Below, in pieces: positions 63,222-64,000 of a stretch of DNA of 64,000 nucleotides (positions are counted from its first letter, which is position 1; the number at the start of each line of letters is the position of its first letter). A model generated the notes under the pieces. The model was not told the DNA's origin and did not search any database. It saw only the letters and a list, made by a program, of their open reading frames with translations. The position numbers and the translations under genes are program-made. The stretch is from Geminicoccaceae bacterium (GTDB taxonomy: Bacteria; Pseudomonadota; Alphaproteobacteria; Geminicoccales; Geminicoccaceae), in NCBI GenBank assembly GCA_028285265.1, contig JANQPX010000020.1:372001-436000 (forward strand). The letters run 5' to 3'.

Positions 63222-64000
63222 ATTTCAACCGACCATCCGAGCCGGCGCACCTTCGCGATCATTTCGCATCCTGATGCTGGTAAAACCACACTGACCGAAC
63301 GGCTGCTGCTCTCTGGCGGCGCAATTCATCTCGCGGGGGATGTTAAAGCCCGGGGAGAACGCAGGCGCGCGCGCTCCGACTGGATGAAAATTGAGCAGGA
63401 CCGAGGCATCTCCGTGACCAGCTCGGTCATGACCTTCCCGCACCAGGGTCTTGTATTCAATTTGCTCGACACGCCAGGCCACGAGGACTTTTCCGAAGAC
63501 ACCTATCGAACCCTGACGGCCGTCGACAGCGCCGTGATGGTTATCGATGCGGCAAAGGGCATAGAGAGCCAAACGCTCAAGCTATTCGAGGTTTGCCGTC
63601 TTCGCGATATCCCCATCATCACGTTTATCAACAAGGTGGATCGGGAAGGCCAAGACCCATTTGAATTGCTGGATGAAGTGCAGGACAAACTCGCGCTCGA
63701 CATTGCGCCTCTCGTGTGGCCGATCGGCATGGGAACTGGTTTCGCTGGCTGTTTCGATCTCCATGATCAGCGATTCTTCACGAGTAGCGAGGGCTATGGC
63801 GAGCGATTCGATCTGACGCTCGATTGCTCTGGACTTGACGACCCTCAGTTAGCCGATCGTGTGCCAGAGAGCGTGTTGGAGCCGGCGAAGGAAAATATCG
63901 AGTTGGCCCAGGGCGCCTATCCCGCCTTCAATCGCGGCTCCTATCTTGAGGGCCATATGACGCCGGTGATCTTTGGCAGCGCGCTCAAAGACTATGGTGT
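63222..64000 (+). CDS. prfC: Peptide chain release factor 3 (3' end outside window)
   Basis: RF3 is the GTPase that recycles RF1/RF2 after termination. The visible 259 residues match the RF3 G domain: G1 FAIISHPDAGKTTLTERLL, ARSDWMKIEQDRGISVTSSV, G3 LLDTPGHEDFSEDTYRTLT, G4 TFINKVDREGQDPFELLDE and GYLEGHMTPVIFGSALKDYGV at the edge. The frame is open back to about 63145, but there is no ATG, GTG or TTG before the G1 motif. The only start-like codon at the right place is ATT 63222-63224, giving I/M-STDHPSRRTFAII, an ideal RF3 N-terminus. A weak GAG lies 8 bases upstream. Either ATT is the real start (as in infC), or the DNA has a base change here. Confidence 0.9.
   Translation, partial: MSTDHPSRRTFAIISHPDAGKTTLTERLLLSGGAIHLAGDVKARGERRRARSDWMKIEQDRGISVTSSVMTFPHQGLVFNLLDTPGHEDFSEDTYRTLTAVDSAVMVIDAAKGIESQTLKLFEVCRLRDIPIITFINKVDREGQDPFELLDEVQDKLALDIAPLVWPIGMGTGFAGCFDLHDQRFFTSSEGYGERFDLTLDCSGLDDPQLADRVPESVLEPAKENIELAQGAYPAFNRGSYLEGHMTPVIFGSALKDYG

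Overview
The window is ordinary chromosomal DNA from a Gram-negative bacterium, most likely an alphaproteobacterium. The supporting evidence is the block rpsP-rimM-trmD-rplS followed directly by leuC-leuD-leuB-asd, the divergent priA/xerC pair, an HspQ-type protein, an HpnB-like hopanoid glycosyltransferase, an isovaleryl-CoA dehydrogenase, and outer-membrane and lipoprotein genes. The order or family cannot be fixed from the sequence alone. I saw no insertion sequence, prophage, CRISPR array, rRNA or tRNA gene.

Layout. 1-6.1 kb: the end of a PAS-domain signalling gene, priA and xerC diverging with overlapping start regions, an atypical beta-hydroxyacid-dehydrogenase-like protein and an AhpD-like protein. 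6.5-9.7 kb: an exopolysaccharide-initiating sugar phosphotransferase and a Wzz-shaped membrane protein. 9.8-16.5 kb: a family 3 beta-glucosidase diverging from an ABC transporter with a degenerate ATPase domain, then a secreted protein with three cysteine-paired repeats. 16.7-23.3 kb: ribosome/tRNA-modification genes followed by leucine and aspartate-family biosynthesis. 23.3-25.5 kb: a two-component system. 26-34.5 kb: an exported nine-repeat WD40-like protein, then an EctB-type diaminobutyrate aminotransferase, an unknown 149-residue protein, and a 1368-residue Pls/PosA-type synthetase. 35-45.7 kb: an S41 protease lipoprotein, a CsgG/peptidoglycan-binding/DUF4384 lipoprotein, an EF-hand protein, a small beta-barrel protein, an EamA exporter, an enolase-superfamily enzyme and a REC-PAS-GGDEF-EAL protein. 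46-61.5 kb: a broken small gene, peptidase, hspQ, amidohydrolase, ivd, hpnB, a coupled CoA-transferase/patatin/CaiB group, ompA-like, hpt, uronate dehydrogenase and a class IV aminotransferase coupled to a very small gene. 61.9-64 kb: an MFS exporter and the start of prfC, which has no ATG, GTG or TTG start codon.

The strongest candidate for an undescribed system is 28.3-34.5 kb. Aspartate semialdehyde (asd lies nearby at 22.3 kb) is the precursor from which EctB makes 2,4-diaminobutyrate. No ectA or ectC is present to turn this into ectoine. Instead the downstream gene has the full adenylation-carrier-six-helix-three-acyltransferase-like architecture of the Streptomyces epsilon-poly-L-lysine synthetase. 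The simplest reading is a proteobacterial poly(diaminobutyrate), or related cationic homopolymer or amide, pathway. The substrate and product remain inference.
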